Source: a virus | Virus record (IMG/VR): IMGVR_UViG_3300020411_003736 | Span: 62,001 to 126,000 of that record | DNA length: 64,000 nucleotides | Reading direction: 5' to 3' (one strand) | In this document: positions 17,722 to 26,212 of the stretch, piece by piece | How the letters are laid out: each line of letters opens with the position of its first letter | How positions within the stretch are numbered: position 1 is the first letter of the stretch | Notes under the pieces: model-generated | What the model was told of the DNA's origin: nothing | Databases searched by the model: none | What the model saw: only the letters and a program-made list of their open reading frames with translations | Translations under genes and position numbers: made by a program

Positions 17722-19118
17722 ATCTTCTTCAACTTTGGTAAATTAAGTTTTTTAGGTGTAGATGATTCATTAGAATCTCCCACCTTTTTCAATTTAGGTA
17801 ATTTCAAAGAAACCTGCTTTGGTACATTTGCAATTATATCATCAATAATTTTACTAAAATCATTAGCCATCTTTTCTAAAGAAAAATCTTTTCTATTCTT
17901 TTTACCAAGCCTCTTAGCTTTTTTTAAAATACTACTATGATTTTTATGTAAAAGTCTTAATTTTCTTTTTACATCATCTTCATTAACATCATACCACTTA
18001 GATTGTTCAACTACTATTGGATGCCAAACATTCGATTTTGGAACTTCTTTTAATTTACCCTGTATTATCAATGCCTCAGATGGATTTAAGAAATCCATGT
18101 GACCACTCCAATTTGGAGCAATTACAGGTAAGTCACAACAACTAGCCTCTAACATCGGCCTTCCAAATCCTTCACCATGTGTACAAGTTAAGAAAGCCTT
18201 TACCTTAGAATGATTATATAACATAGCCATTTGTTTAATTGTCAAATCCCCATGTATCAAATATACATTAGGAATTTGAAAATCTCCAAATTGTTCCATA
18301 ATACCTTTTATTTTTTTTGTTGTCTCATGTTTATCCATAATTGAAAAACCAGAACCATTCGTTTTTAACAACAATGCGGGCATCTTATCTTTTGGAACAT
18401 TTGTAAATGCTTCCAAAAATGTTTTTATCATCAAAGAGATATTCTTTCTATCCTCTCCATAACCACCCTTTCCCCACAAACCAACATGTAAATAAACAAA
18501 ATTTTCTTTTTTTAATAATTCATCCAAATCATACACAAATTTTGATTTCACATCCTTCAAATCAAATGGTTTATAAACATCAATATCAACACCTTCCCCC
18601 AATACAGAAATTGGTTTAGTTAATTTATGCTCTCCCAATTTTACTTTTTGACCATTCCTATCATCTGTCTTATCATAAACAGTTCCCGTAAAAGTTTTAG
18701 CAGTAAACTTTGATGGTACTATATTTAAATTCATTTTATTACACCCCTCAATGAATTCAGGAGAAACTATATCAGTCTCAACACCAGCAGTTATACCTAA
18801 ATTATATTTACCAACTTGAGCAAATTCATTAGGTATTCTTATATCAATATAAATATCTGGTTGAGAATCTAAATTGGTTTCTACTGATAAAACATCCAAT
18901 AACTTTTTATGCCTTGGTACTTCTTTATCTAAATGATTTCTAGGTGTTTCCCCCCACTTTGTATCAATACACTTAATATCCAAATCCTCTCTATCCATAA
19001 TCGAATAAAACAGAGAGCGAGCATGATCACCATAACCACTTCTTGTATTAAATGGTGCTGTCATAACAACTTTTGTTTTCATATCTTCTCCATATAATAT
19101 CTTTGCCTCGGTTCCCAA
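17718..19118 (-). CDS. Family 4 (GT-B) glycosyltransferase
   Basis: The 466-residue protein shows FNTRSGYGDHARSL near the N-terminus, an acceptor-lobe loop, and in the C-terminal lobe FLTCTHGEGFGRPMLEASCCDLPVIAPNWSGHMDFL. This is the GT4 E-x7-E donor-binding motif (EGFGRPMLEA) followed by the G-x-D loop. Two copies of a lysine-rich LKLPKLKK motif lie at the C-terminal end (before and at the terminus) and could bind membrane or nucleic acid. It overlaps the next GT4 gene by 40 bases. The pair looks like an ancient duplication, because both share the ordering of motifs and size. Confidence 0.85.
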   Translation of the reverse strand: MGTEAKILYGEDMKTKVVMTAPFNTRSGYGDHARSLFYSIMDREDLDIKCIDTKWGETPRNHLDKEVPRHKKLLDVLSVETNLDSQPDIYIDIRIPNEFAQVGKYNLGITAGVETDIVSPEFIEGCNKMNLNIVPSKFTAKTFTGTVYDKTDDRNGQKVKLGEHKLTKPISVLGEGVDIDVYKPFDLKDVKSKFVYDLDELLKKENFVYLHVGLWGKGGYGEDRKNISLMIKTFLEAFTNVPKDKMPALLLKTNGSGFSIMDKHETTKKIKGIMEQFGDFQIPNVYLIHGDLTIKQMAMLYNHSKVKAFLTCTHGEGFGRPMLEASCCDLPVIAPNWSGHMDFLNPSEALIIQGKLKEVPKSNVWHPIVVEQSKWYDVNEDDVKRKLRLLHKNHSSILKKAKRLGKKNRKDFSLEKMANDFSKIIDDIIANVPKQVSLKLPKLKKVGDSNESSTPKKLNLPKLKKI

Positions 19119-20443
19119 TTATCAAAAGCGCCATCCATAGAATCTATAAAATTTTGTCCCATAGCTTTAGCTGTCATTTGATTTTCTTCACAAAATTTCT
19201 TACCTAAACCACCAAGTCTTTTTCTCTCATCTCTACCCATATCATAAAACTCACGAAGAGCAATGGCAGCATCTTCAGGCTCACACCTATCATCCCAAAT
19301 ATATGGTGTCGGTGGTGAACCTTGTAATGAACGACTTGTCGGCCATACAGGTTTTACCCATTCTCCGTGTTCTTTATAACGGCCTTTATGATTACTACCA
19401 AGTTCAACATAATCATCTGGTGTCAATAAGTTTCCATCATCATCTCTAAATCCACATTGGTCTTGTAATCCACCTGTAACATTAACAATAATTGGTGTTC
19501 CAACTGTAAGTGCTTCAGCACTACCCAATCCGAACCCTTCATTACTCGCTAAATTAATATAAACATCCGCTGAATTAAAAACTAAATTCATATCCCCATC
19601 TTCAAAAGAATTATTATGTATATGGTGTGTGAAACAAACATCATATTCTGGCATTAAATGCTTCATCAGTCTTGGTAAATCAGTTCCATTTTCATCGCTT
19701 GGTGTACAATGAAATATCAATACACATTCTTCCCTTTGTTCAGGAGTTAACTCATCCATAAAGTATTTATAAGCCATAGCCACATCACCAGGTTGCTTTC
19801 TTCTGATGTTTCTGTTACTATAAAGAATTCTAAATTTTTTATCTGTTAACCCAAATTTATCATTAAACTCCAACAGAGAATTATCATCATCATCCACTTT
19901 TTTATATCTTCTATCTGAAATACCGTGTGGCACATAAGTAATTTGCCAATCTTCATAATGTGGTAATAGTCTTTTATTAATACCATATGTTTGTTTTGAT
20001 ATACCCATTAATAAATCACTACTAAGATAGTAATTGGTATTGTATTGTGGATCTGGCAAATCATCCCAAATATTATAATAGAATATTGGAATATCCCTAC
20101 GAATTTCTGCCTCTATATTATAAAGCCAAGTCCAAAACCTTGGATCTGTATAATGTAATATAGCATCTGGTTTTTCTCTTTCCAATATAACTCTAACTAT
20201 ATCAGGATTACCATAACCACTCGTAGGATATATTGTTAACTTAGCATCCTTAACACCTGAAATTTCAGCTATAGCTTTATCCATATTAACAACATTTCCT
20301 TCTTCAGGATGTTTTATTGCACCAGCTAATTGTACCCAATCATATTGGTGAAGTGTCTCAACAACAATATCCTTAGATACAGTAGCTATTCCACTATGCA
20401 TTCTTAAATCATCAGACATCAATAATATCTTCTTCTTAGCCAT
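19079..20443 (-). CDS. Family 4 (GT-B) glycosyltransferase
   Basis: A 454-residue GT-B enzyme. KKILLMSDDLRMHSGIATVSKDI forms the N-terminal acceptor lobe with the SGI/A loop, TYVPHGISDRRYK is the hinge region with the HG motif, and INLASNEGFGLGSAEALTVGTPIIVNVTGG is the donor site with its E-x7-E (EGFGLGSAE). It would transfer a sugar from a nucleotide donor to a surface glycan or possibly to a phage protein. It is the first gene of the glycan island in the direction of transcription. Confidence 0.87.
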   Translation of the reverse strand: MAKKKILLMSDDLRMHSGIATVSKDIVVETLHQYDWVQLAGAIKHPEEGNVVNMDKAIAEISGVKDAKLTIYPTSGYGNPDIVRVILEREKPDAILHYTDPRFWTWLYNIEAEIRRDIPIFYYNIWDDLPDPQYNTNYYLSSDLLMGISKQTYGINKRLLPHYEDWQITYVPHGISDRRYKKVDDDDNSLLEFNDKFGLTDKKFRILYSNRNIRRKQPGDVAMAYKYFMDELTPEQREECVLIFHCTPSDENGTDLPRLMKHLMPEYDVCFTHHIHNNSFEDGDMNLVFNSADVYINLASNEGFGLGSAEALTVGTPIIVNVTGGLQDQCGFRDDDGNLLTPDDYVELGSNHKGRYKEHGEWVKPVWPTSRSLQGSPPTPYIWDDRCEPEDAAIALREFYDMGRDERKRLGGLGKKFCEENQMTAKAMGQNFIDSMDGAFDNWEPRQRYYMEKI

Positions 20444-20460
20444 ATAACCTCACTTCAAAA

Positions 20461-20592
20461 TTAATCTTTTAATAATTTCTTTTTTACTTTTTTGTTGTCT
20501 TTGAGTAAATGTTCTTCAATCCTCAAAAGTATATCACGAATTTCTTTTAAAATTCTATCATTCCCCGCAGTTCCCATTCCACTGGGTTTCAT
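20461..20592 (-). CDS. Very small coupled ORF, 43 residues
   Basis: An open frame starting with ATG at 20592, which overlaps the TAA stop of the ribbon-helix-helix gene (TAATG). The 43-residue product begins MKPSGMGTAGND and then forms a charged amphipathic helix (RILKEIRDILLRIEEHLL) with a Lys-rich tail. It could be a small partner of the upstream DNA-binding protein. Function unknown; the coupling signal is the main support. Confidence 0.45.
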   Translation of the reverse strand: MKPSGMGTAGNDRILKEIRDILLRIEEHLLKDNKKVKKKLLKD

Positions 20593-20792
20593 TAGAATTG
20601 ACTCCCACTTACATACAAAGCATCATATGTTTCAAAATTTTCCTTTATAGCATTTTCTCTTAAATACATATGCATTGATCTGTTTACAAGTTTTTGTAAA
20701 TTCATAGATGAATTGACAGTTTTTGTTTTGAAATCTCTATACAGACTTTCTATAACCTTTACGGATGTAAGTTTTACCTTAGTATCTTCCAT
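20592..20792 (-). CDS. Ribbon-helix-helix-like small DNA-binding protein
   Basis: A 66-residue protein with a strand-helix-helix pattern: VKLTSVKVIESLYRDFKTKT, then SSMNLQKLVNRSMHMYLREN. This resembles CopG/Arc-type proteins, where a T-x-R/K strand precedes 'LYxxLK' and 'sLSxLVNxAL' helices. It may be a transcriptional regulator. A good AGGAG ribosome binding site and an AT-rich TATTTATA element precede it. The fold call is made by eye on a short protein. Confidence 0.5.
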   Translation of the reverse strand: MEDTKVKLTSVKVIESLYRDFKTKTVNSSMNLQKLVNRSMHMYLRENAIKENFETYDALYVSGSQF

Positions 20793-20813
20793 TTATAACT
20801 CCTATTATACATA

Positions 20814-20821
20814 TATAAATA
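20814..20821 (-). promoter_or_regulatory. AT-rich TATTTATA element
   Basis: On the coding strand TATTTATA is followed by TATG, TATAATAGGAG and an ATG eight bases further on. The layout closely copies that at 3360-3369. TGTATAAT, an extended -10-like sequence, overlaps the ribosome binding site. Confidence 0.35.
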
Positions 20822-20829
20822 TATATATA

Positions 20830-21246
20830 TTAATTAATAATAAGAGTTTTTTTTCCAAATTTTTTAGCATAATTTATAGTTGACATAGTACCTGGTGAAT
20901 CAACTCCTCTTGGAATAAATGCCACTACATATTCCGAATGAATAGCAATCTGTTTATTACGAGCAAAAAAGTTTTTGACACTATAAGGTTTACCATAATT
21001 TCTTTCGTGTAGTGGACAATATAAATTATGAGCTTGATGTGCTGGTGGATATTCTTCATATTGTAAACCCAGTTCAAGAGCATATTTCTTAGCGTAATAG
21101 TCAGCTCCTTGTTTACACCCACCACTAACTATTATAGTATCAGTACCTTTTTCATTCTTTAACTTAAAAATAAATTCTTTAATCTTCTTTCGGTTTTCGT
21201 ACTTACGACTACCGACAATCCCCACTTTTAAAGTATCTTGCCCCAT
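20830..21246 (-). CDS. SLOG (YspA/DUF2493-like) Rossmann-type protein
   Basis: The 138-residue sequence begins KVGIVGSRKYENRKKI, continues with TDTIIVSGGCKQGADYYAKKYA and ends with YVVAFIPRGVDSPGTMSTINYAKKFGKKTLII. The GSR, GGCxxGAD and GT segments are the SLOG nucleotide-binding fold shared with DprA and LOG proteins. Members are thought to bind nucleotide or nucleotide-derived ligands. It overlaps the RecB-like nuclease by 19 bases. Confidence 0.8.
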   Translation of the reverse strand: MGQDTLKVGIVGSRKYENRKKIKEFIFKLKNEKGTDTIIVSGGCKQGADYYAKKYALELGLQYEEYPPAHQAHNLYCPLHERNYGKPYSVKNFFARNKQIAIHSEYVVAFIPRGVDSPGTMSTINYAKKFGKKTLIIN

Positions 21247-22097
21247 TCACAATGCTCCGTATCATAAAATTCACAAAACTTACAAGCGTTGCCAGGTTTT
21301 GCTGGATAATTTCTTTTAGTATTATAATCCCCATTAGACTCAAATACCAATTCACGAAACTCATTAAATGCCTTATTAACTTTATTAAGAGTAACACTAC
21401 CATGAGCTGGTTCAAATCTTTGCATCCTACTTACTGGCCAATCAGGATCTTTTGGTATTTTTCTTTTAAGTATGAGAAATTCTACAGATATATCATCCAA
21501 TGGTACATCAAACTTATCTGCATAGAATTGTTTATAAAGAATTAATTGTGATGTTTTATAAAAATCTTTTTTCTGATAATGTGTCCAACCACGGGTAGCA
21601 GTTTTCAAATCAATTATTTTTATCCCACCATTAATCTTATTCTTTATCACCACATCAAGAAAACTTCTAAACTCCACACCATCTTGTAACTTTGTAAATA
21701 TAGGAAGTTCAATGCCAACCAACTCATAATTCTTTTTCATAAAATACTTAGCACGATGTTTTTTAAAATCTTTAAGTATCTCTACCCCATCTTCATAGAA
21801 CTCCACCAACTCACTTTGAGTGCAGACATCAACATTATGTTCTTCTCTAATTTTAGTGAATTCCTTTATCATTTCATTTTTCAACATCAACTCCAAAGGT
21901 AGCCTTTCAGCATCCTTTATAGTATTGTCATAAAACTCACTAAGATAACTCTGAACCACAGTGTGGACAGCAGAACCAAATATGGTGTAAATATTACCAC
22001 TACCTATACTAAGTTGATCTATATATCTAAGCTTCCATTTTAGATTACATTGATTATATGCACTAAATTGAGAATGTGATAAAGATTTTAAACTCAT
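21228..22097 (-). CDS. RecB/Cas4-like PD-(D/E)XK nuclease with Fe-S cysteines
   Basis: This 289-residue protein starts SLSHSQFSAYNQCNLKWKLRY and ends with ACKFCEFYDTEHCEWG. Cys17 with C272, C275 and C283 forms the four-cysteine iron-sulfur set of AddB/Cas4/RecB-type nucleases. The nuclease core reads FGSAVH (motif I His), EFRSFLDVVI and KIIDLKTA, with D and D-x-K matching the PD-(D/E)XK active site, followed by Q-rich YKTSQLILYKQFY. It would be a 5' or 3' exonuclease in recombination or host-DNA breakdown. The gene lies beside clpP with a four-base overlap. Confidence 0.85.
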   Translation of the reverse strand: MSLKSLSHSQFSAYNQCNLKWKLRYIDQLSIGSGNIYTIFGSAVHTVVQSYLSEFYDNTIKDAERLPLELMLKNEMIKEFTKIREEHNVDVCTQSELVEFYEDGVEILKDFKKHRAKYFMKKNYELVGIELPIFTKLQDGVEFRSFLDVVIKNKINGGIKIIDLKTATRGWTHYQKKDFYKTSQLILYKQFYADKFDVPLDDISVEFLILKRKIPKDPDWPVSRMQRFEPAHGSVTLNKVNKAFNEFRELVFESNGDYNTKRNYPAKPGNACKFCEFYDTEHCEWGKIL

Positions 22098-22693
22098 ATT
22101 ATCTCATCTATTAATCCATACTCCAAACATGTTATAGCATCCCACATCAAATCATGTTTTAATATTTCATCTAATTTCTTCATAGGAAGTTTGGTGTACT
22201 TTTTATAAACATCTTTAATGGTTTTCATCATTAAATCTAAGTTCTTTTTCTCATCATCAAAATTAGCGTATGTCCCCCAAAATTGAGTTGAAACCTGATG
22301 AATCAACATATATGAATTTCTGCTCATATATCTTTTTTTACCAACAACCGACATGAATGTAGCAGCACTAGCAGAAAACCCATCAACATAAGTTTCTACT
22401 GGGACCTTACATCTCAATATTGTATCCATCGAAGAAATGCCAGCAACTACAGAACCACCGCCGGAATTTATATATAATTTAATAGGTGGTGGTTGTATAT
22501 CAAGATTTAAAGATAGTGTTAAAGCTTTTGTCTCCAATTCACTTATCTTTTTATTTAACTCACTACAGGCATTTCGATTTACACCAGAATAGAAATAAAT
22601 CTTATTATCCTGTACTGATATATGTTTTTCTGTAGCCTCAGCACCACTTTTTCTAGGTTGTGTGGTTTTCTTTTCACCCCAATGTCTTTCCAC
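22094..22693 (-). CDS. clpP: ClpP-family serine protease
   Basis: A 199-residue ClpP homologue. PIKLYINSGGGSVVAGISSMD is the conserved substrate-binding loop. GFSASAATFM holds the nucleophile Ser109, MLIHQ the catalytic His132, and HDLMWDAITCLEYGLID the Asp181 region. No signal peptide is seen. ClpP needs an AAA+ unfoldase, which is not in the window, so it may use a host ClpX/ClpA or work alone like phage prohead proteases of ClpP type. It is far from the capsid genes, which argues against prohead processing. Confidence 0.88.
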   Translation of the reverse strand: MERHWGEKKTTQPRKSGAEATEKHISVQDNKIYFYSGVNRNACSELNKKISELETKALTLSLNLDIQPPPIKLYINSGGGSVVAGISSMDTILRCKVPVETYVDGFSASAATFMSVVGKKRYMSRNSYMLIHQVSTQFWGTYANFDDEKKNLDLMMKTIKDVYKKYTKLPMKKLDEILKHDLMWDAITCLEYGLIDEII

Positions 22694-23232
22694 TACTTTT
22701 CTCCTTCTACATATTTTTCTGCTGATTGTATCATACCATTGACTGCATCATCAACCTCTTCTAAAAATCTATCTGTCTCTGCATCATAATCGAGACCTTC
22801 TTCTTCACATTCGTCTTCCCAAAGTCTTTCTGGCGAATCATCCTCATACCATTTAAAGCCTTTTTTACTACCATATCCACCAACTAGGAAATCATCACTC
22901 TCTTCATCCGCTGTGAACTTTACCTTAACATCTTCATCCAATTCCGCCATCTTTTCTACAAACCTCTCCATAAACCCTTCTGGAAAACTCCAAGCCGAAC
23001 AGAAAGTAATATGAGTTTCATTATTATAGTCATCCATATCCTCAACTAATATCCATTTAGGACCTATCTTATCCATTGGATACTTTTCATATTTGCCAAA
23101 GATAGGTTCTACTGTACCACGAATATGTGGTTCATTCCAACCTGATAAGTCACCGTACCAGTCCCATAGTTTTTCATGAACTTCTTTTTTCTCCGAAATA
23201 ACTTCTGTTCTAGTCCATACATGATTAGCCAT
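22693..23232 (-). CDS. Acidic phage protein, Api92/DUF1281-like
   Basis: A 179-residue acidic protein opening MANHVWTRTEVISEKKEVHEKL, with THITFCSAWSFPEGFMERFVEKMAELDEDV and GGYGSKKGFKWYEDD. This pattern, a small ferredoxin-like domain with 'SAW-x-P' followed by a helix, resembles phage Api92-type proteins that often begin MANW/H. Function of that family is unknown. It joins clpP by a one-base overlap. Confidence 0.5.
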   Translation of the reverse strand: MANHVWTRTEVISEKKEVHEKLWDWYGDLSGWNEPHIRGTVEPIFGKYEKYPMDKIGPKWILVEDMDDYNNETHITFCSAWSFPEGFMERFVEKMAELDEDVKVKFTADEESDDFLVGGYGSKKGFKWYEDDSPERLWEDECEEEGLDYDAETDRFLEEVDDAVNGMIQSAEKYVEGEK

Positions 23233-23648
23233 TATTTACCCCACTTATTGTTCTTAACTATTGTAGCCATAATACCATAGTTTGATACATCTAAATAAGC
23301 ATCCTCTAATGGTTCATCTACAGCCGAATTTCTTTTACTCATCAACATATTTTTAAGTCTTTGTATTTTATCATTCATCCTAAACCAAAGACCTGTAAGT
23401 GATAAATGTACTTCTTCTGGTGTAATCAATTGAGTACCGACTGATATATTACCTGGACCATAATCATGTTGTTTTCTACAAAACAATTCATATTGTTCTC
23501 TTTGCAACCTTTTGAATTCTGTAGTCATTTCGGGCCATTCCTTTTCCATTTGTTCTACAACTGGATGGACCCCATTGACACTTTTTCTCTCTACATCATC
23601 AGCAGGATCTTTGACTGTAGGTTCTAATTCTCTTTCTCTAATATTCAT
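23232..23648 (-). CDS. DUF1599 (nucleotide-modification-associated) family protein
   Basis: The 138-residue sequence contains QYELFCRKQHDYGPGNIS, GLWFRMNDKIQRLKNML and EPLEDAYLDVSNYGIMA, the three conserved blocks of DUF1599 proteins. That all-helical family is related to MazG-like nucleotide pyrophosphatases and has been linked computationally to nucleotide modification systems. The E-x-x-D and K-x-x-D residues could bind metal and nucleotide. The linkage with a Mom-like gene immediately upstream is suggestive, but a housekeeping nucleotide role is also possible. Confidence 0.65.
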   Translation of the reverse strand: MNIRERELEPTVKDPADDVERKSVNGVHPVVEQMEKEWPEMTTEFKRLQREQYELFCRKQHDYGPGNISVGTQLITPEEVHLSLTGLWFRMNDKIQRLKNMLMSKRNSAVDEPLEDAYLDVSNYGIMATIVKNNKWGK

Positions 23649-23671
23649 TATAACTCTCCAAATTACATTTT

Positions 23672-23701
23672 AATATACAACATTTTTCATATATCATACA
23701 A
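23672..23701 (-). promoter_or_regulatory. Possible sigma70-type promoter for the DUF1599 gene
   Basis: On the coding strand TTGTAT is followed by 18 bases and then TATATT. A GGAG ribosome binding site and the ATG at 23648 come next. The -35 part overlaps the end of the upstream Mom-like gene. Moderate match only. Confidence 0.35.
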
Positions 23702-24317
23702 GCTTTTTTATTTTTCTTTTTATTTTTTTATTTAAATAATAAACATATATATTTTTTGGTGCTCTATCTTTAAAAAATATATTTTCGTCACCACTATCAT
23801 AGCGCCGTTTTATCTCCCTACTATATGGTCTGTACTTTTGATTCATAGACCTACTATGCATTTCTTTCCCATCTACCATCAAAACAGTACCTTTAGCAGT
23901 TTCACCCAAATACTCAAAGTTAGTGGCTTTATATATCACACCATCATGACCATAATGCGTATCAGCAAAAGAAACCACAACTTCCATATCTGTATATTGT
24001 TTTAACCATTTAAATGTTTGTCCTATGAAATAACTTTCTGTATTCTTAGGCGTATCATCTATACAAACTAATCTTCTAAGTTCCAAACACTTAGTTGGAT
24101 TGATTGGATTGTATTTAGCTGCAGTAGATGGCATTGATGGGTAAGCATACATCATAGCTCCAATCATTGTTGGCAATCCAAAATTACCTTCTCTGAATAA
24201 ACCAAAGTGGTATAGAGATTGAACTCCATTTACATTATGTGAATAGTGATGTTTCTCTATAAACTTAGCTATCGATTTCCTCGGTACTTCTTCAACTGTA
24301 TATTCTGTTACAGACAT
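23694..24317 (-). CDS. Mom-like DNA-modification acyltransferase candidate (copy 1)
   Basis: A 207-residue protein with IEKHHYSHNVNGVQSLYHFGLFR near the N-terminus and LPTMIGAMMYAYPS as a GNAT-type strand. CLELRRLVCIDDTPKNTESYFIGQTFKWLKQ follows, then VVSFADTHYGHDGVIYKATNFEYLG. The HHYS, ELRRL, SFAD-x-x-x-GH-x-G-x-IYKATN blocks are the same as in the 255-residue protein at 35659-36426. They resemble the Mu Mom family, which modifies adenine in phage DNA to escape restriction. The family call is from pattern memory, and activity is unproven. Confidence 0.6.
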   Translation of the reverse strand: MSVTEYTVEEVPRKSIAKFIEKHHYSHNVNGVQSLYHFGLFREGNFGLPTMIGAMMYAYPSMPSTAAKYNPINPTKCLELRRLVCIDDTPKNTESYFIGQTFKWLKQYTDMEVVVSFADTHYGHDGVIYKATNFEYLGETAKGTVLMVDGKEMHSRSMNQKYRPYSREIKRRYDSGDENIFFKDRAPKNIYVYYLNKKIKRKIKKLV

Positions 24318-24665
24318 TTATTTTATGAAAAGATGTGATAATTGAATTGCTATAATTACTACAGATAAAAATAAACTAATCAATGTTCTGTTATCAGGTG
24401 TCTCTCCTAATATCATCCAAGTAAGTATACCAAAAACAAGAGTAGCCATACCAAATCCTATTGGTCTGACATACCAATAGTTTCCAAAGTATTCATAATA
24501 CCACTTAGTCCCATAGTAAAAACAAAAACTTATTGGTACACCACCAAGAGCAATCCAATAAATACTCTTTGCCCATTCATATTTGAATTGCCCCTGCATA
24601 TGAAACCAAGCTATGATGTGTCCAATAAAGGATACACCTAATGCTAATAACAATTTATTCAACAA
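24318..24665 (-). CDS. Small multi-pass membrane protein (EamA/DMT-like)
   Basis: The 115-residue protein has four hydrophobic segments: LLLALGVSFIGHIIAWF, IYWIALGGVPISFCFYYG, PIGFGMATLVFGILTWMILG and LISLFLSVVIIAIQLSHLF. The FGILTWMILGETP turn resembles small drug/metabolite transporters (E-x-P after a helix). It is half the size of usual EamA proteins, so would need to dimerise. Similar small membrane proteins occur in marine T4-like phages. Substrate unknown. Confidence 0.55.
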   Translation of the reverse strand: MLNKLLLALGVSFIGHIIAWFHMQGQFKYEWAKSIYWIALGGVPISFCFYYGTKWYYEYFGNYWYVRPIGFGMATLVFGILTWMILGETPDNRTLISLFLSVVIIAIQLSHLFIK

Positions 24666-25545
24666 CTAACTCCTCTTTTATATATTTTATTATATCACCT
24701 TCTGGATTCCAATCTAATATATCTTTAGCTTTTGTATCTGTACACAAAGTCTCTCTCATTTCTCCTGGAGTAGCATCAATATACTTAGCTGTCCACAATG
24801 CATCAAAAGCAACTGCTATATCATTGATTGAATAATTTTTACCTGTTCCCAATTCAAATATTTCACCTGAATATCTCATATCAACAGCACCATGCATTGC
24901 TTCCATACACTTAACCATACCATCCACTATATCTCTCACATCCACAAAATCTCTTCTTTGTTCTCCATCACCCGTAATTGTCAATGGCTCTCCATCATTA
25001 TATTGCCTTTCAAATATACCCAACACATTACAATACGCACCCTCAGTTGCTTGGTATGGACCATAAGCATTATAAAATCTACAGATACAACTCGGTATAT
25101 TAAATAACTCACTATACATTTTAACTATCTCTTCAGCCTGCCATTTTGTAAATGTATATGGATTGATATACTTATCCCCATGTACAGAAGAAGTTCCAGC
25201 ATACACCACAGGTATTTTGTTTCGTCTCGCATCTTCCATTATATTAACAGTGGAATATAGATTAGATTTAAATGTTTGTTCGGGATCGTCAAATGATGGT
25301 TGAATACGGGATAGTGCGGCTAAATGAAATATAACATCTGGCTTATCTTGAAAAAACGAATAATACTTTACTTCTGATAGATCAACATCAAAGTATTGAC
25401 AACCTTCCACTTCATTTTCCTTCTTACCAGTAGAATAGTTATCTAAACTAACAACTCTATGTCCATCTTTTAATAATCTCTTTATTAGATTAGTACCAAT
25501 AAACCCTGCACCACCTGTAACTAAACACTTCATTTTTATCTCCAA
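24655..25545 (-). CDS. NAD-dependent nucleotide-sugar epimerase/dehydratase
   Basis: This 296-residue extended short-chain dehydrogenase reads CLVTGGAGFIGTNLIKRLLKDGH with the NAD loop, VSLDNYSTG, FHLAALSRI, YAGTSSVHGD and NPYTFTKWQAEE with the Y-x3-K active site. NAYGPYQ and GDGEQRRDFVDVRDIVDGM are typical of UDP-glucose 4-epimerase/WbpP-like enzymes. It would interconvert or dehydrate a UDP-sugar and so belongs functionally with the glycan island, though about 4 kb away. It overlaps both neighbours by 10-11 bases. Confidence 0.87.
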   Translation of the reverse strand: MEIKMKCLVTGGAGFIGTNLIKRLLKDGHRVVSLDNYSTGKKENEVEGCQYFDVDLSEVKYYSFFQDKPDVIFHLAALSRIQPSFDDPEQTFKSNLYSTVNIMEDARRNKIPVVYAGTSSVHGDKYINPYTFTKWQAEEIVKMYSELFNIPSCICRFYNAYGPYQATEGAYCNVLGIFERQYNDGEPLTITGDGEQRRDFVDVRDIVDGMVKCMEAMHGAVDMRYSGEIFELGTGKNYSINDIAVAFDALWTAKYIDATPGEMRETLCTDTKAKDILDWNPEGDIIKYIKEELVVE

Positions 25546-25796
25546 GGTAACATAGTCATGCCAATCATATTAAGTAGATACTCTATTACAACTACACCTA
25601 TTAAACCACCACCCAATTGCCATGCCCACCATTTCCAACCTTCTAAACTATCAACCCATTGACGAGTTTTAGAGTTTCTTGCCTTATCATATAGACCACT
25701 ACTCTCACCTACTCGTTCAGCCCAATAGTTTGGGTCTGTCCATTCTTTTAATTTTATTAACGGCCAACATATTGTCCGTAGTATTTTCATTATCAT
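25536..25796 (-). CDS. Small membrane protein, 86 residues
   Basis: One clear transmembrane helix lies near the C-terminus (WWAWQLGGGLIGVVVIEYLLNMIG), after a Trp-rich soluble part (WTDPNYWAERVGESSGLYDKA). No family recognised. It follows gp62 with a four-base overlap and precedes the epimerase with a ten-base overlap. A role in membrane association of the replication or lysis machinery cannot be tested from sequence. Confidence 0.5.
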   Translation of the reverse strand: MIMKILRTICWPLIKLKEWTDPNYWAERVGESSGLYDKARNSKTRQWVDSLEGWKWWAWQLGGGLIGVVVIEYLLNMIGMTMLPWR

Positions 25797-26212
25797 TTTA
25801 ACCCCATGGATTTCATTTCTTTTTTAGACTTACCATATTCTCTTACTATGGATTTCAAATCATCTTTACTCAATAAATCATAATAATCTAAAGCCTGATT
25901 GGTGCTTATCTCAAAATAATCTACCAAATAGCCAATCAAATCTTTATTCACTTTTCTTTTGTTGCCACTAATATATTTTAAATATTCTTTCCCCTTCGGT
26001 AAAAGGTTACAATAGAATCGGTACACAGCACTATGTGGCATTGTTCCAATTGTGAATTTCTGAAAGTGATTGACTATTGGTAAATAATCCTCTTTCATAC
26101 TCAAATATCTATTAATCATAAAAGGACTAAAAGACTTTTTATCATCATCAGTAAAAGAATCCCAATCCCTCTTACCAACAAAAAGTTCATTAATCCATTT
26201 AAATAAGTTCAT
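25793..26212 (-). CDS. gp62: Clamp-loader small subunit (gp62-like)
   Basis: A 139-residue protein placed where T4-like phages carry gene 62. Sequence similarity to T4 gp62 shows in LLPKGKEYLKYI (T4 has VPRGKRYGKW) and in YFEISTNQALDYYDLLSKDDL, which matches the T4 segment NTNDAINYKSILTKNGK. T4 gp62 has 187 residues, so this version is shorter. It would join gp44 to load the sliding clamp gp45. The gene overlaps the zinc-protein gene by 14 bases. Confidence 0.8.
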   Translation of the reverse strand: MNLFKWINELFVGKRDWDSFTDDDKKSFSPFMINRYLSMKEDYLPIVNHFQKFTIGTMPHSAVYRFYCNLLPKGKEYLKYISGNKRKVNKDLIGYLVDYFEISTNQALDYYDLLSKDDLKSIVREYGKSKKEMKSMGLK

